Shown here: positions 1 through 8,958 of the stretch, one piece after another
Layout of the letters: every line of letters begins with the position of its first letter
How positions within the stretch are numbered: the first letter of the stretch is position 1
From: Arthrobacter sp. KBS0703
GTDB taxonomy: Bacteria; Actinomycetota; Actinomycetes; Actinomycetales; Micrococcaceae
NCBI RefSeq assembly: GCF_002008315.2
Contig: NZ_MVDG02000001.1
Span: 434,001-498,000 of the forward strand
Length of the DNA stretch: 64,000 bases
Direction of reading: 5' to 3'
Program-made: the position numbers and the translations under genes
The notes under the pieces: generated by a model
Databases searched by the model: none
Told to the model about the DNA's origin: nothing
What the model saw: only the letters and a program-made list of their open reading frames with translations

Positions 1-1
1 C

Positions 2-1039
2 TCCCAGCCGCCGGCACCTGCTGCTGTACCGGGCACCGGTGCCTGGTTCCGCGTCCGCAACATGCGTTACGGCAAGGAGATTCTGCTTGGCGCCGGGCTG
101 CTGCTCGTTGCCGCGATCCTGATCGCCAGGCTTCTCGGCGTCGAAGTGCCGCTGGGGACCCTGATCCCGGCGGCTGCCATCCTCGGCGGTGCCGCCATCG
201 CCTGGATGCAACTCGACGAAACGCGCCGCGCCGGGCTGGTGGACAAGACCAAGGCGGACCAGGCGGGCGGATGGGCGCGGCTGGCCGCCGGCCTCGCGCT
301 GGTGGTGGCCGGAGTGCTGGTCATGGTGTCCGGGTCCGGTTCCTGGGAGCAGACCTGGCTGGCTCTGCTGGCGTCCGTGGCCGTCCTGGGCGGGGTGGCG
401 CTGGTGCTGCTTCCCTGGGGCCTGAAATTCTGGCGCGACCTTGAGACCGAACGCGCCGGCCGGGTCCGCGAGACCGAACGGGCGGAGATCGCCGCCCACC
501 TGCATGATTCAGTGCTGCAGACCCTCGCGCTGATCCAGCGCCGGGCCGCCAACGAACACGATGTGGTGAGGCTGGCCCGAGCGCAGGAGCGCGAACTGCG
601 AGGCTGGCTGTTCAGGGACCCGGCCAGGGACGCCGGCCAGCTTTCGGACAGGATCAAGGCGGCCGCGGCGGAGGTTGAGGACGGCCTCGGCAATGCGGTG
701 GACGTCGTGAGCGTGGGCGACACGGCCATGACCGACAGGCATGAGGCGCTGGTCCAGGCGAGCCGGGAAGCCATGCTGAACGCCTCCCGCCATGGCGGCG
801 GACCGGTCTCCGTCTATCTGGAGGTGTCCGACGGCGGCGCGGAAGTATTCGTCAAGGACCGCGGCTCCGGATTCGAACTCCACGCGGTTCCGGCGGACAG
901 GCTCGGCGTCCGGGAGTCAATTATTGGCCGAATGAAGCGGCACGGCGGAACCGCCCAGATCAACAGCAGTCCTGACGGCACGGAGGTCCGGCTCAAGCTG
1001 CCTGCGGCCGCGGAGGACAACGGGGAAGGGAAGTCATGA
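2..1039 (+). CDS. Sensor histidine kinase, NarL-partner type (5' end outside window)
   Basis: The frame is open to the first bases of the window, so the gene starts upstream; the ATG at 62 is probably internal. About four hydrophobic segments (roughly codons 5-25, 35-50, 72-90 and 100-120 counted from that ATG) precede a dimerisation helix with the phospho-acceptor motif HLHDSVLQTL near codon 148. A C-terminal HATPase domain follows, with N-box residues EAMLNASRHG and the ATP-lid motif DRGSGFEL. This is the layout of HisKA_3 kinases; actinobacterial relatives often carry an N-terminal PspC domain, which would lie outside the window (inference). It overlaps the downstream regulator gene by 4 bases (ATGA), so the two are translationally coupled. 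Confidence 0.85.
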   Translation, partial: SQPPAPAAVPGTGAWFRVRNMRYGKEILLGAGLLLVAAILIARLLGVEVPLGTLIPAAAILGGAAIAWMQLDETRRAGLVDKTKADQAGGWARLAAGLALVVAGVLVMVSGSGSWEQTWLALLASVAVLGGVALVLLPWGLKFWRDLETERAGRVRETERAEIAAHLHDSVLQTLALIQRRAANEHDVVRLARAQERELRGWLFRDPARDAGQLSDRIKAAAAEVEDGLGNAVDVVSVGDTAMTDRHEALVQASREAMLNASRHGGGPVSVYLEVSDGGAEVFVKDRGSGFELHAVPADRLGVRESIIGRMKRHGGTAQINSSPDGTEVRLKLPAAAEDNGEGKS

Positions 1040-1722
1040 GCACTCCAGCACTGGGCGGCACGGCCGGGGATCCGGGACGGAGCGTCCGGGTCGTGATCGT
1101 GGACGACCACGCCATCTTCCGCTCCGGCCTGAAGGCGGACCTGGACCCGCGCATTGAGGTGGTCGGCGAGGCCGGAACGGTGGAGCAGGCCATCGAGGTG
1201 ATCGGCCGGACCCGCCCGGAAGTGGTGCTGCTCGATGTCCACCTGCCCGGCGGCCTGGGCGGAGGTGGGCGTGAAGTCATCGCCGGCTCAGCGGCGCTTC
1301 GGGGCACCACCACGTTCCTGGCCCTCAGTGTGTCGGACGCGGCGGAGGACGTCGTGGCCGTGATCCGTGCCGGCGCGCGCGGCTACGTGACCAAGACGAT
1401 TTCGGGGACGGAGATCACGGACGCCATCTACAGGGTTGCCGGCGGCGACGCCGTCTTCTCGCCGCGGCTGGCCGGCTTCGTACTGGACGCCTTCGGCACC
1501 GCTCCCGCGGACATTGCCGACGACGAACTGGACAAGCTCTCAGCCCGCGAGCTCGAGGTGATGAGGCTCATCGCCCGGGGATACAGCTACAAGGAAGTGG
1601 CCAAGGAGCTGTTCATTTCCATCAAGACCGTGGAAACCCATGTGTCGGCGGTGCTCAGGAAGCTGCAGCTCTCCAGCCGCCATGAACTGACCAAGTGGGC
1701 GGCCGAGCGCCGGCTCCTCTAA
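1036..1722 (+). CDS. LuxR/NarL-family response regulator
   Basis: 228 residues. The receiver domain (about 17-140) has the acidic pair in IVDDHAIF and the phospho-acceptor Asp67 in VVLLDVHLPGG. A LuxR-type helix-turn-helix occupies about 165-228, with LSARELEVMRLIARG and IKTVETHVSAVLRKL. It should bind DNA when phosphorylated by the kinase encoded immediately upstream, with which it overlaps by four bases. The targets cannot be told from the sequence. Confidence 0.93.
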   Translation: MSTPALGGTAGDPGRSVRVVIVDDHAIFRSGLKADLDPRIEVVGEAGTVEQAIEVIGRTRPEVVLLDVHLPGGLGGGGREVIAGSAALRGTTTFLALSVSDAAEDVVAVIRAGARGYVTKTISGTEITDAIYRVAGGDAVFSPRLAGFVLDAFGTAPADIADDELDKLSARELEVMRLIARGYSYKEVAKELFISIKTVETHVSAVLRKLQLSSRHELTKWAAERRLL

Positions 1723-1730
1723 AACCAAAT

Positions 1731-1791
1731 GATGCGCTATCACTTAGGGCCCTTTTGCCGCGGCAATAAGGCCCACAAGTGACAGCGCATC
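1731..1791. repeat. Long imperfect palindrome between convergent genes
   Basis: Arms 1731-1751 and 1770-1791 pair over about 20 positions with few mismatches, and the centre holds a second short palindrome (TTGCCGCGGCAA, 1755-1766). It lies between the convergent response regulator and aminotransferase genes, so it may act as a bidirectional terminator. Its inner part (TCACTTAGGGCC on the left arm, GGCCCACAAGTGA on the right) resembles the palindrome at 10058-10124. Confidence 0.75.
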
Positions 1792-1807
1792 GGGGCTTTG
1801 GGACGGC

Positions 1808-3025
1808 CTACTTCGCCTTGCCCAGGAAGTCCTGGAGGCGCTCCACCCCGGTGGCGAGGTCGTCGTCGCCCAGCGCGTAGGACAGCCTCAGGTAGCCGGA
1901 CGGACCGAACGCTTCGCCGGGCACCACGGCAACCTCCACCTCGTCCAGGATCAGCGCCGCGAGTTCGGCGGAGGTCGAGGGGCTGACCGGACCGTTCGCC
2001 GTCGGGAATTCCTTGCCCAGCAGGGCGCGGACGTCCGCGTAGACATAGAAGGCGCCCTTCGGCGTCGGGCATTCAACGCCGTCAATGGCGTTAAGTCCGG
2101 CAACGATCGCCTTGCGGCGGCGGTCAAAGGCGACCTTCATTTCGTCGACGGCGGTGAGCGGTCCCGACACGGCTGCCAGGGCAGCGATCTGCGGGATGTT
2201 GGACACGTTCGACGTGGCGTGCGACTGCAGGTTGGTGGCGGCCTTGATGACGTCGGCCGGGCCGATCATCCAGCCCACGCGCCAGCCGGTCATCGCATAC
2301 GTCTTGGCCACGCCGTTGAGGATCACCACTTTGTCGCCCAGTTCGGGGACGGCCGTGGCGATGGAGGTGAACGGAACGCCGTCGTACGTCAGGTGCTCGT
2401 AGATTTCGTCGGTGACAACCCACAGGCCCTTGGCTGCGGCCCACTGGCCGATTTCCGCCACCTGCTCGGGGGAGTACACGGAGCCCGTCGGGTTGGACGG
2501 CGAGACGAACAAGAGGACCTTGGTGCGGTCCGTGACGGCCGCTTCGAGCTGCTCCACGGTCACCAGGTAGTCCTGTTCCGGCCCGGCGAAGACCTCCACC
2601 GGCACGCCGCCCGCGAGGCGGATGGCTTCGGGGTACGTGGTCCAGAACGGCGTGGGAACGATCACTTCGTCGCCCGGGTCCACGAGCGTTGCGAAGGTGT
2701 TGTAGACGGCCTGCTTGCCGCCGTTGGTGACCAGCACCTGGGAGGCGTCGGCCTTGTATCCGGAGTCCCGGAGGGTCTTCTCGGCAATGGCCTTCTTCAG
2801 CTCGGGCAGGCCGCCGGCGGGGGAGTAGCGGTGGTACTTCGGCTGGCTGGCGGCCTCGATGGCGGCCTGGACGATGTAGCCCGGGGTGGGGAAATCCGGT
2901 TCGCCGGCGCCGAAACCGATCACGGGCCGGCCGGCCGCCTTAAGTGCCTTGGCCTTGGCGTCGACAGCCAGGGTGGCGGATTCGGCAATGGCGGAAATGC
3001 GTTTGGAAACGCGGGCGGCAGACAT
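1808..3025 (-). CDS. aspC: PLP-dependent aminotransferase (aspartate aminotransferase type, class I)
   Basis: 405 residues. It transfers the amino group of aspartate or a similar amino acid to 2-oxoglutarate using pyridoxal phosphate. Fold-type I hallmarks are visible: [10 protein letters not shown] near residue 40 (substrate binding), SPSNPTG near 175, TDEIYEHL near 205 and the Schiff-base Lys241 in [15 protein letters not shown]. An upstream in-frame start would add 32 residues, but the family starts at MSAARVSKR. It is divergent from the tRNA-Trp/secE unit, a common arrangement in Arthrobacter. Substrate preference is inferred; the symbol is the usual family one. Confidence 0.88.
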   Translation of the reverse strand: MSAARVSKRISAIAESATLAVDAKAKALKAAGRPVIGFGAGEPDFPTPGYIVQAAIEAASQPKYHRYSPAGGLPELKKAIAEKTLRDSGYKADASQVLVTNGGKQAVYNTFATLVDPGDEVIVPTPFWTTYPEAIRLAGGVPVEVFAGPEQDYLVTVEQLEAAVTDRTKVLLFVSPSNPTGSVYSPEQVAEIGQWAAAKGLWVVTDEIYEHLTYDGVPFTSIATAVPELGDKVVILNGVAKTYAMTGWRVGWMIGPADVIKAATNLQSHATSNVSNIPQIAALAAVSGPLTAVDEMKVAFDRRRKAIVAGLNAIDGVECPTPKGAFYVYADVRALLGKEFPTANGPVSPSTSAELAALILDEVEVAVVPGEAFGPSGYLRLSYALGDDDLATGVERLQDFLGKAK

Positions 3026-3183
3026 GGCAGGTCCGTTCTTCGCTTGCAGCTGGTTAGCTGAATGGTGGAATTCGACGGAATCTACTCTATGCTGTTCACC
3101 GGATCGTTCGAGGTGGGGCATGGCTTTGTGACTGCGGCGCAGTCAGGAATCCACCGCCGCAGAACGGTCCGAAACGAGGCTGG

Positions 3184-3213
3184 TTCGACGTACGCGAAGT
3201 TGTTGCGTAGACT
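3184..3213 (+). promoter_or_regulatory. Putative promoter of tRNA-Trp/secE/nusG
   Basis: A TTCGAC box (3184-3189), an 18-base spacer and TAGACT (3208-3213) lie about 85 bases before the tRNA gene. The same TAGACT -10-like hexamer recurs before rpsL, tuf and secY. Confidence 0.5.
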
Positions 3214-3298
3214 AGTTCTCCGGTGTTGAAAACACGATGATGACGTGCGCCTCAGGAATCCTTGGGTGAAGCGCGGCCTCGATCGGTTTTTGATCCAT

Positions 3299-3371
3299 AG
3301 GGTAGTGGCGCAATTGGTAGCGCAGCGGTCTCCAAAACCGCAGGTTGCAGGTTCGAGTCCTGTCTGCCCTG
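3299..3371 (+). tRNA. tRNA-Trp (anticodon CCA)
   Basis: 73 bases. The 7-bp acceptor stem pairs AGGGTAG with CTGCCCT (one G-U). D-arm GGCGCAATTGGTAGCGC and T-arm GTTCGAGTCC are present, and the anticodon loop TCTCCAAAA carries CCA, which reads UGG. The 3' CCA is not encoded. Its position just before secE is common in actinobacteria. Confidence 0.97.
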
Positions 3372-3469
3372 CGCAAGCTGTTCCGGCGGAAAGCCGGAGC
3401 AAGCGCAGCAACCATGGTTCAGTTCAGGACCGGGTAATCCGACATTTTGCGAGGATGAGTGAGGAACAG

Positions 3470-3739
3470 GTGACCGAAACAGCTGCAAGCAGCTCCAAGG
3501 GCCGCCCCGCAAAGAAAGCCGCCAAGGCTGGCTTCTTCGCTCGAATCGCACTCTTCATCCGCCAGGTCATCGGCGAGCTGAAGAAGGTTGTCGCACCCAC
3601 CCGCAAGGAACTGATTAATTACACGCTCGTGGTGCTGGTATTCGTGGTCATCATGATGGTCATCGTCACCTTGCTGGACCTGGGCTTCGGGACCGCGGTG
3701 AGCTGGGTCTTCGGCGGTACAGGCGCCAAGGACCGCTAA
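3470..3739 (+). CDS. secE: Preprotein translocase subunit SecE
   Basis: 89 residues. SecE clamps SecY in the SecYEG channel. A Lys-rich N-terminus is followed by the amphipathic helix FIRQVIGELKKVVAPTRKEL and a single transmembrane segment (LVVLVFVVIMMVIVTLLDL). I chose the GTG at 3470 because GAGG sits 5 bases upstream; an in-frame ATG at 3455 would add five residues but has GAGG directly abutting it. The gene lies between tRNA-Trp and nusG, the canonical order. Confidence 0.92.
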   Translation: MTETAASSSKGRPAKKAAKAGFFARIALFIRQVIGELKKVVAPTRKELINYTLVVLVFVVIMMVIVTLLDLGFGTAVSWVFGGTGAKDR

Positions 3740-3853
3740 GGCGATCGGTCCGCAGACTGCGCGGGATCCTTCCGGAAACGGAACGGACTGCGGAGTGTGC
3801 GGAATTGAGCCATTTAAATAGGCATGTTAGGCAATGAGGAAGCAGGAGACCAA

Positions 3854-4693
3854 GTGTCTGAGCAGGAGCTCGAGGTAACTGAGACTGAGCTGGATGAAAC
3901 CAAGGACGCATCGGCCGAGGCCGTTGAAGGGTCTGAGGTTGAGTCTGCTGCACCCGATTCCGACGGCGCCGCTAACGCCGAAACTGACGCTGACGCCGAC
4001 GACGATGCAGATGTAGCGGATGACGAAACTGACTCCGAGGAAGCTGACGCCGATGAGGCAGACGCCCTGGCAGCCGCCGCCGCGAAGGCCGATGTCGATC
4101 CCGCCGAGGAGTTCAAGGCCAAGCTGCGCCGCCAGGAGGGTGACTGGTACGTCATCCACTCCTACGCGGGTTACGAGAACCGCGTGAAGGCCAACCTTGA
4201 AACGCGCATCCAGACCCTGGACATGGAAGATTACATCTTCGAAATCCAGGTGCCGATGGAAGAAGTCGTTGAGATCAAGAACGCCCAGCGCAAGGTCATC
4301 AACCGCGTCCGGATCCCCGGCTACGTGCTGGTCCGCATGGACCTGACCGACGCCTCCTGGGGCGCGGTCCGCCACACCCCGGGCGTTACCGGCTTCGTGG
4401 GCAACGCCCACAACCCGGTCCCGCTGCGCCTCGACGAGGTCTTCTCCATGCTCGCGCCGGTCTTCGAAGAAGAGCAGGCCGAGAAGGGCAAGCCGGTCAG
4501 GCACGCCGCCGCTCCCGTGGACGTCGACTTCGAGGTCGGCGAATCGGTCATCGTCAAGGAAGGTCCCTTCGAGACCCTCCCCGCCACGATCTCCGAGATC
4601 AAGATTGATTCCCAGACCCTCGTGGTGCTGGTGTCCATCTTCGAACGCGAAACGCCGGTCACCCTGGCGTTCAACCAGGTCACCAAGATCTAG
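3854..4693 (+). CDS. nusG: Transcription termination/antitermination factor NusG
   Basis: 279 residues. NusG binds RNA polymerase and modulates pausing, Rho termination and coupling to ribosomes. The first ~85 residues are an Asp/Glu/Ala-rich, probably disordered extension typical of actinobacteria. The NGN domain begins at [15 protein letters not shown], and a KOW motif is seen at [17 protein letters not shown]. The GTG start at 3854 has AGGAG at optimal distance; an ATG at 3824 has no ribosome binding site. A short inverted repeat (GGAACTGC/GCAGTTCC, 4716-4738) follows the gene before rplK. Confidence 0.95.
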   Translation: MSEQELEVTETELDETKDASAEAVEGSEVESAAPDSDGAANAETDADADDDADVADDETDSEEADADEADALAAAAAKADVDPAEEFKAKLRRQEGDWYVIHSYAGYENRVKANLETRIQTLDMEDYIFEIQVPMEEVVEIKNAQRKVINRVRIPGYVLVRMDLTDASWGAVRHTPGVTGFVGNAHNPVPLRLDEVFSMLAPVFEEEQAEKGKPVRHAAAPVDVDFEVGESVIVKEGPFETLPATISEIKIDSQTLVVLVSIFERETPVTLAFNQVTKI

Positions 4694-4824
4694 CAATACC
4701 CCTAGAATTCGTCCCGGAACTGCCCGCTTAGCAGTTCCTCGACGGCAGACCGCCTCGCCATGGCGGTCAACCACCTGAGGCACGCTCCTGTGTCCCAGGA
4801 CGCAATTGAGAGAAGGACCCTACA

Positions 4825-5256
4825 TTGGCTCCCAAGAAGAAGGTCACCGGCCTCATCAAGCTGCAGATCCAGGCAGGTGCCGCCAACCCGGCCCCGCCGA
4901 TCGGTCCTGCGCTTGGCCAGCACGGTGTCAACATCATGGAATTCTGCAAGGCGTACAACGCTGCGACGGAAGCCCAGCGCGGAAACGTTATCCCCGTGGA
5001 AATCACGGTTTACGAAGACCGTTCATTCACGTTCATCACCAAGACCCCGCCGGCTGCAGAACTCATCAAGAAGGCTGCAGGCGTTGCCAAGGGTTCACCC
5101 ACGCCGCACACCGTCAAGGTTGCCAAGCTGACCCAGGCCCAGGTCAACGAGATCGCCACCACCAAGATGGAAGACCTCAACGCCACGAGCCTCGAAGGCG
5201 CAGCGAAGATCATCGCCGGCACCGCCCGCTCCATGGGTATCACCGTCGAGGGTTAA
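4825..5256 (+). CDS. rplK: 50S ribosomal protein L11
   Basis: 143 residues, TTG start preceded by GAAGGA. L11 binds the GTPase-associated centre of 23S rRNA and is the target region of thiopeptides and RelA signalling. The proline-rich N-terminal linker ([19 protein letters not shown]) and the C-terminal RNA-binding domain ending in [10 protein letters not shown] are intact. It precedes rplA by 178 bases, in which I see no gene. Confidence 0.97.
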
Positions 5257-5434
5257 TTTCCCCCACCGCTGATGCGGCGCCGGGTTCGGGAAACCGACGA
5301 CGACGCCGGGCAGCACCGCCGGGAAACCGGCACCACTGAAACATTGAAATGTTGGAGATCCACGCCGGATCATCCAACTGTGGCAGGGCCCAGCGCGGTC
5401 CGCAGACCACAACTGCACAAGGAGAATAAGCAGC

Positions 5435-6142
5435 ATGGCAAAGCGCAGCAAAGCATATGAGGCAGCCGCCGCCAAGATCGACGCGGAGAAGTTCTACGCG
5501 CCGTTCGAGGCAGTGACGCTGGCCAAGGACACCAACCCGTCCAAGTTCGACGCCACCGTTGAGGTCGCTTTCCGCCTGGGTGTAGACCCGCGTAAGGCTG
5601 ACCAGATGGTCCGCGGCACCGTTAACCTGCCGCACGGCACCGGTAAGGTTGCCCGCGTCCTCGTCTTCGCAACGGGCGACAAGGCTGAGGCAGCAATCGC
5701 TGCCGGCGCCGACTTCGTTGGTTCCGACGACCTGATCGAAAAGATCGCAGCCGGCTGGACCGACTTCGACTCCGCCGTTGCCACCCCTGACCTCATGGGC
5801 AAGGTTGGCCGCCTCGGTAAGGTCCTGGGTCCGCGTAACCTGATGCCGAACCCGAAGACCGGCACCGTGACCGCTGACGTCGCCAAGGCTGTCAACGACA
5901 TCAAGGGTGGCAAGATCGACTTCCGCGTCGACAAGCACTCCAACCTGCACTTCATCATCGGCAAGGTCTCGTTCGACGCCGTCAAGCTGGCCGAGAACTA
6001 CGCAGCCGCTCTCGAAGAGGTGCTTCGCCTGAAGCCGTCCGCTTCCAAGGGCCGCTACATCCAGAAGGCGACTGTTGCCACCACGTTTGGTCCCGGCATC
6101 TCCGTCGACCCCAACGTCACCAAGGTGCTGACCGAGGTCTAA
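5435..6142 (+). CDS. rplA: 50S ribosomal protein L1
   Basis: 235 residues, ATG with AAGGAG upstream. L1 forms the mobile stalk at the E site; in many bacteria it also represses its own L11-L1 message. The signature [20 protein letters not shown] near residues 125-145 is intact. The transcription unit ends with a strong hairpin immediately downstream. Confidence 0.97.
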   Translation: MAKRSKAYEAAAAKIDAEKFYAPFEAVTLAKDTNPSKFDATVEVAFRLGVDPRKADQMVRGTVNLPHGTGKVARVLVFATGDKAEAAIAAGADFVGSDDLIEKIAAGWTDFDSAVATPDLMGKVGRLGKVLGPRNLMPNPKTGTVTADVAKAVNDIKGGKIDFRVDKHSNLHFIIGKVSFDAVKLAENYAAALEEVLRLKPSASKGRYIQKATVATTFGPGISVDPNVTKVLTEV

Positions 6143-6178
6143 TCCTCGCGAAACACCCGCCGGTAATCCGGCAGGCAT

Positions 6179-6215
6179 CAAAGGACCGCCCGGCACTGCG
6201 CCGGGCGGTCCTTTG
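6179..6215 (+). terminator. Rho-independent terminator after rplA
   Basis: A perfect 16-bp stem (6179-6194 with 6200-6215), GC-rich with a 5-base loop, follows the rplA stop by about 35 bases. The right arm ends in CCTTTG, so the T tract is short. Confidence 0.85.
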
Positions 6216-6319
6216 CTTTGCGTCCGGACGCCGCGGGGGCGGCGCTGTCGGGCGCTGCCGGGCTTTGCCGGACGCCGCAGGCTCTGGAGGCTGGAAGACC
6301 GTGCGGCTAGGCTGATCCC

Positions 6320-7411
6320 GTGACGACGCCCCCATACCGCATAGAGCCGCTTGTTTTGCCTTCCTCGCTCGCTTCTCCGGACGCCGCGGACTTCGTCGAA
6401 TTCAGTGACCTGACTGATGCCGTCGTGCTGCAGACCTGGGGAAACCTTGACCGCGCCATGCCGCGGGAGGCCCGGCTTGAAGCGTGGCGCGACGACGAAT
6501 ACGAGCACGTTCGGCCCTACTTCGTGCGGCTGGACGGGCGCATGGTGGCGAAGTCGTGGGTCAGTCTGCCGCAGCAGGAAAATCTCCAGGACGCCATGGT
6601 GCACGTGGACGTGCTGGACGATTTCACTGGCCGGGGCATCGGCCGGGCGCTCCTGCGGCACGCCGAGTCCTTCGCTGCCAGCCACGGCCGCAGTACCCTT
6701 CAAAGCTTCACCGAACACGTTGCAGGGTTTGATCCGGACGGCGCCGGCATCCTGAAACCCGGAACCGGGACGGGCGGCATTCCAGCCGATTCGCGTGCGG
6801 TGAGATTTGCCACGGCGGCTGGCTACGCACTGGAACAGGTGACGCGCTTCAGCGCACTGGACATGCCGCCGTCGGAAGCGGCCCTGGACGCGCTTGAGCG
6901 CGACGCGCGCTCGATAGCCGGTGACCGGTACGAGCTCCTCGCCTGGACGGACAGCTGCCCGGACGAATACGTGGACCAGCTCGCCGTGCTCATGTCGCGC
7001 ATGAGTACGGACAGCCCCTCCGGGGCGCTCCATTACGACCCCGAGGTGTGGGACGCCAAACGCGTCCGGCACGTCGAGGACGAATGGAAGCAGACCGGCC
7101 AGGAGTCGCTCGTGGCGGTGGCGAGGCACAGGGCCAGCGGCGAGCTCGCCGCGTATTCGGTGCTGCAGTACTCCGAGTCGAAGCCCTGGCTGGGGCAGCA
7201 GGACGACACCCTGGTTGCCAAGCCGCACCGGGGCCACCGCCTGGGAATGCTGGTCAAGGTGCTGAACCTTCGCCGCATGATGGAGGCGCATCCCTCCGTG
7301 GAACGGATCCTCACGTTCAACGCCGCGGAGAATGAGCGCATGCTCGCCATCAATGTTGCCCTGGGGTTCCGCCCGGCGGGGTACGACGGCGAGTGGCAGC
7401 GCCGGCACTAA
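6320..7411 (+). CDS. Tandem-domain GNAT acetyltransferase
   Basis: 363 residues, GTG start. An N-terminal GNAT fold has the acetyl-CoA loop in FTGRGIGRALLRHAE near residue 110, and a second, weaker GNAT-like half has HRGHRLGMLVKVLNLRRM near 310. Such proteins acetylate small amines; the substrate cannot be read from the sequence. It is a paralogue of the gene at 7489, sharing the start RIEPL..P.S..SPDAADF and the C-terminal HRG-(H/N)-(R/K)-LG motif. The pair sits between the L11-L1 and L10-L7/L12 units, which are often adjacent in bacteria. Confidence 0.85.
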   Translation: MTTPPYRIEPLVLPSSLASPDAADFVEFSDLTDAVVLQTWGNLDRAMPREARLEAWRDDEYEHVRPYFVRLDGRMVAKSWVSLPQQENLQDAMVHVDVLDDFTGRGIGRALLRHAESFAASHGRSTLQSFTEHVAGFDPDGAGILKPGTGTGGIPADSRAVRFATAAGYALEQVTRFSALDMPPSEAALDALERDARSIAGDRYELLAWTDSCPDEYVDQLAVLMSRMSTDSPSGALHYDPEVWDAKRVRHVEDEWKQTGQESLVAVARHRASGELAAYSVLQYSESKPWLGQQDDTLVAKPHRGHRLGMLVKVLNLRRMMEAHPSVERILTFNAAENERMLAINVALGFRPAGYDGEWQRRH

Positions 7412-7488
7412 CCGGCATATGCTGGCGACGACACACCGCGTGGACTTGAGCCCGCGGCCTGGAAGGGCGAGCGGCGGAAACGGCTGGG

Positions 7489-8607
7489 ATGATGGCAAGT
7501 GAAGTGCGGATCGAGCAGCTGTGGATCCCGGATTCCATTGACGCGCCCGATGCTGCGGACTTCCTGGCCGCCGTCGAGGTAGGCCGCAAGGTCCGGATGC
7601 AGACGTGGGGCAGCGACGACCTTGCCTACGCACCACTGGAAAAGCTCCTCGAACTCGACGATCCCTACGAGCGTCAGATCATCCTCGTGGCCAAAATCGA
7701 GGGCACCATAGTGGGCACGGTGGACATCGCACTGCCCCTGGCCGACAATCAGGACCTCGCGGAGTTCACCCTGGACATCCTGCCGGAGTATCAGCGCCAG
7801 GGCGTGGGCAGGCAGCTGCTGGAGGCGGCCGAACAGTTTGCCCGCGACGAGGGCCGCTCGATGATCCTGGTGGACACCAACCACCCCGGGGCTTCCCTTC
7901 ACGAATTCGAACCCGAGCAGCTGGTGCCGGGTTCGGGGCAGGGTTTCGTGCCGCTGGGCAGCCGCGAGGTGGAATTCGCCCGGCGCACCGGCTACACGCT
8001 CCAGCACATCGAGCAGTTCAGCTCATGTGCCCTCCCACTGGACAGCAAGCTCGTGGCGGAGCTTGAGGCCGAGGCCGAGGAAGCGAACAACGGCCGCTAC
8101 CGCCTGCACCACTGGACGGACCGTTGCCCCGAGCAGTGGCTGGAGGCCGTTGCGGTCCTCGAAAACCAGGCCGGCGGGGACGTCGAACCCGGCGCCGTGG
8201 GCGAACAGGACAATATGGTGTTCGACGCGCGGATACTGCGCGAAGCAGAGGAAGTCACCATCGCGCAGGGACGGCGAACGGTTGTCACCGCCGTCGAACA
8301 CATTGCCACCGGTACCCTGGTGGGGCTGACCACCATCAGCGTCCTGGCGCAACGCCAGGACGTGGTGTTCCAAGACGACACTGTGGTGCTGCAGGCGCAC
8401 CGGGGCAACAAGCTCGGCCTGCTCATCAAGGTGGCCAACATGGAGCGGCTGACGGAGCAGTTCCCGGACGCGCGCGTGATCTACACCTGGAACGCCCCGG
8501 AAAACCGGTACCTGCTGACGGTCAACCGCCAGTTGGGGTTCACGACGGCGGGCGTCACCGGAATCTGGCAGAAGGAGCTTCCGGACCTGGGGCCCAGCAC
8601 CAGCTGA
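7489..8607 (+). CDS. Tandem-domain GNAT acetyltransferase (paralogue of 6320-7411)
   Basis: 372 residues. An N-terminal GNAT core shows EYQRQGVGRQLLEAAEQFA (Q/RxxGxG acetyl-CoA loop) and a C-terminal half has HRGNKLGLLIKVANMERL. Similarity to the preceding gene across its whole length indicates a local duplication. Two adjacent ATG codons (7489 and 7492) are possible starts, and no strong ribosome binding site distinguishes them. The gap to the preceding gene is 77 bases, so co-transcription is plausible. Substrate unknown. Confidence 0.85.
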   Translation: MMASEVRIEQLWIPDSIDAPDAADFLAAVEVGRKVRMQTWGSDDLAYAPLEKLLELDDPYERQIILVAKIEGTIVGTVDIALPLADNQDLAEFTLDILPEYQRQGVGRQLLEAAEQFARDEGRSMILVDTNHPGASLHEFEPEQLVPGSGQGFVPLGSREVEFARRTGYTLQHIEQFSSCALPLDSKLVAELEAEAEEANNGRYRLHHWTDRCPEQWLEAVAVLENQAGGDVEPGAVGEQDNMVFDARILREAEEVTIAQGRRTVVTAVEHIATGTLVGLTTISVLAQRQDVVFQDDTVVLQAHRGNKLGLLIKVANMERLTEQFPDARVIYTWNAPENRYLLTVNRQLGFTTAGVTGIWQKELPDLGPSTS

Positions 8608-8671
8608 GCCGTGCGAGCCGAGCCGCGCCGGTTGCGGCTGGTCACCGGTTGCTTCTTGTCACCGGGCCGAT

Positions 8672-8701
8672 TTGGCGGACCGGCGCCGGTTCACGTAAGC
8701 T
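8672..8701 (+). promoter_or_regulatory. Putative promoter of rplJ-rplL
   Basis: TTGGCG (8672-8677), an 18-base spacer and TAAGCT (8696-8701) lie about 250 bases before rplJ, upstream of a structured leader with an attenuator. Confidence 0.45.
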
Positions 8702-8958
8702 GGACCTACCAAAGACCGTCGGTTGTTGGAAATCCACTCTCCTGAGCATTGCTCAATTCTGCAGTTGTGTGCGGGAGAACCAGTGGGTTTCCGGACGAAG
8801 GACCCTGAACATAGGGCGGCCGGCGCAGGTGAACGAAGCAAAGCTCCACGGTAAAAACTGTGTTGAGCCAAGCCCCGTGCATCTGCGCGGGGCGTTTTTA
8901 GTTTTAGCTCACCTGAGCGGGGACCCGGTATACCGGCACTATCCCCGGAAGGAGGGTT
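8702..8958 (+). promoter_or_regulatory. Ribosomal protein L10 leader with intrinsic attenuator
   Basis: The 350 bases between the GNAT gene and rplJ hold no ORF worth calling. A hairpin with arms at 8872-8881 and 8884-8893 (GCCCCG/CGGGGC core) is followed by five T residues (8895-8899), a complete intrinsic terminator upstream of the coding region. L10(L12)4 leader autoregulation by such attenuation is known in other Gram-positive bacteria; that this leader works the same way is inference. The L10-binding kink-turn was not resolved by eye. Confidence 0.7.

Noticed and set aside
5240..7636. 798-codon open frame on the minus strand
   Set aside because: It lies opposite rplA and the GNAT gene, has no family resemblance and reflects high-GC third-position bias.
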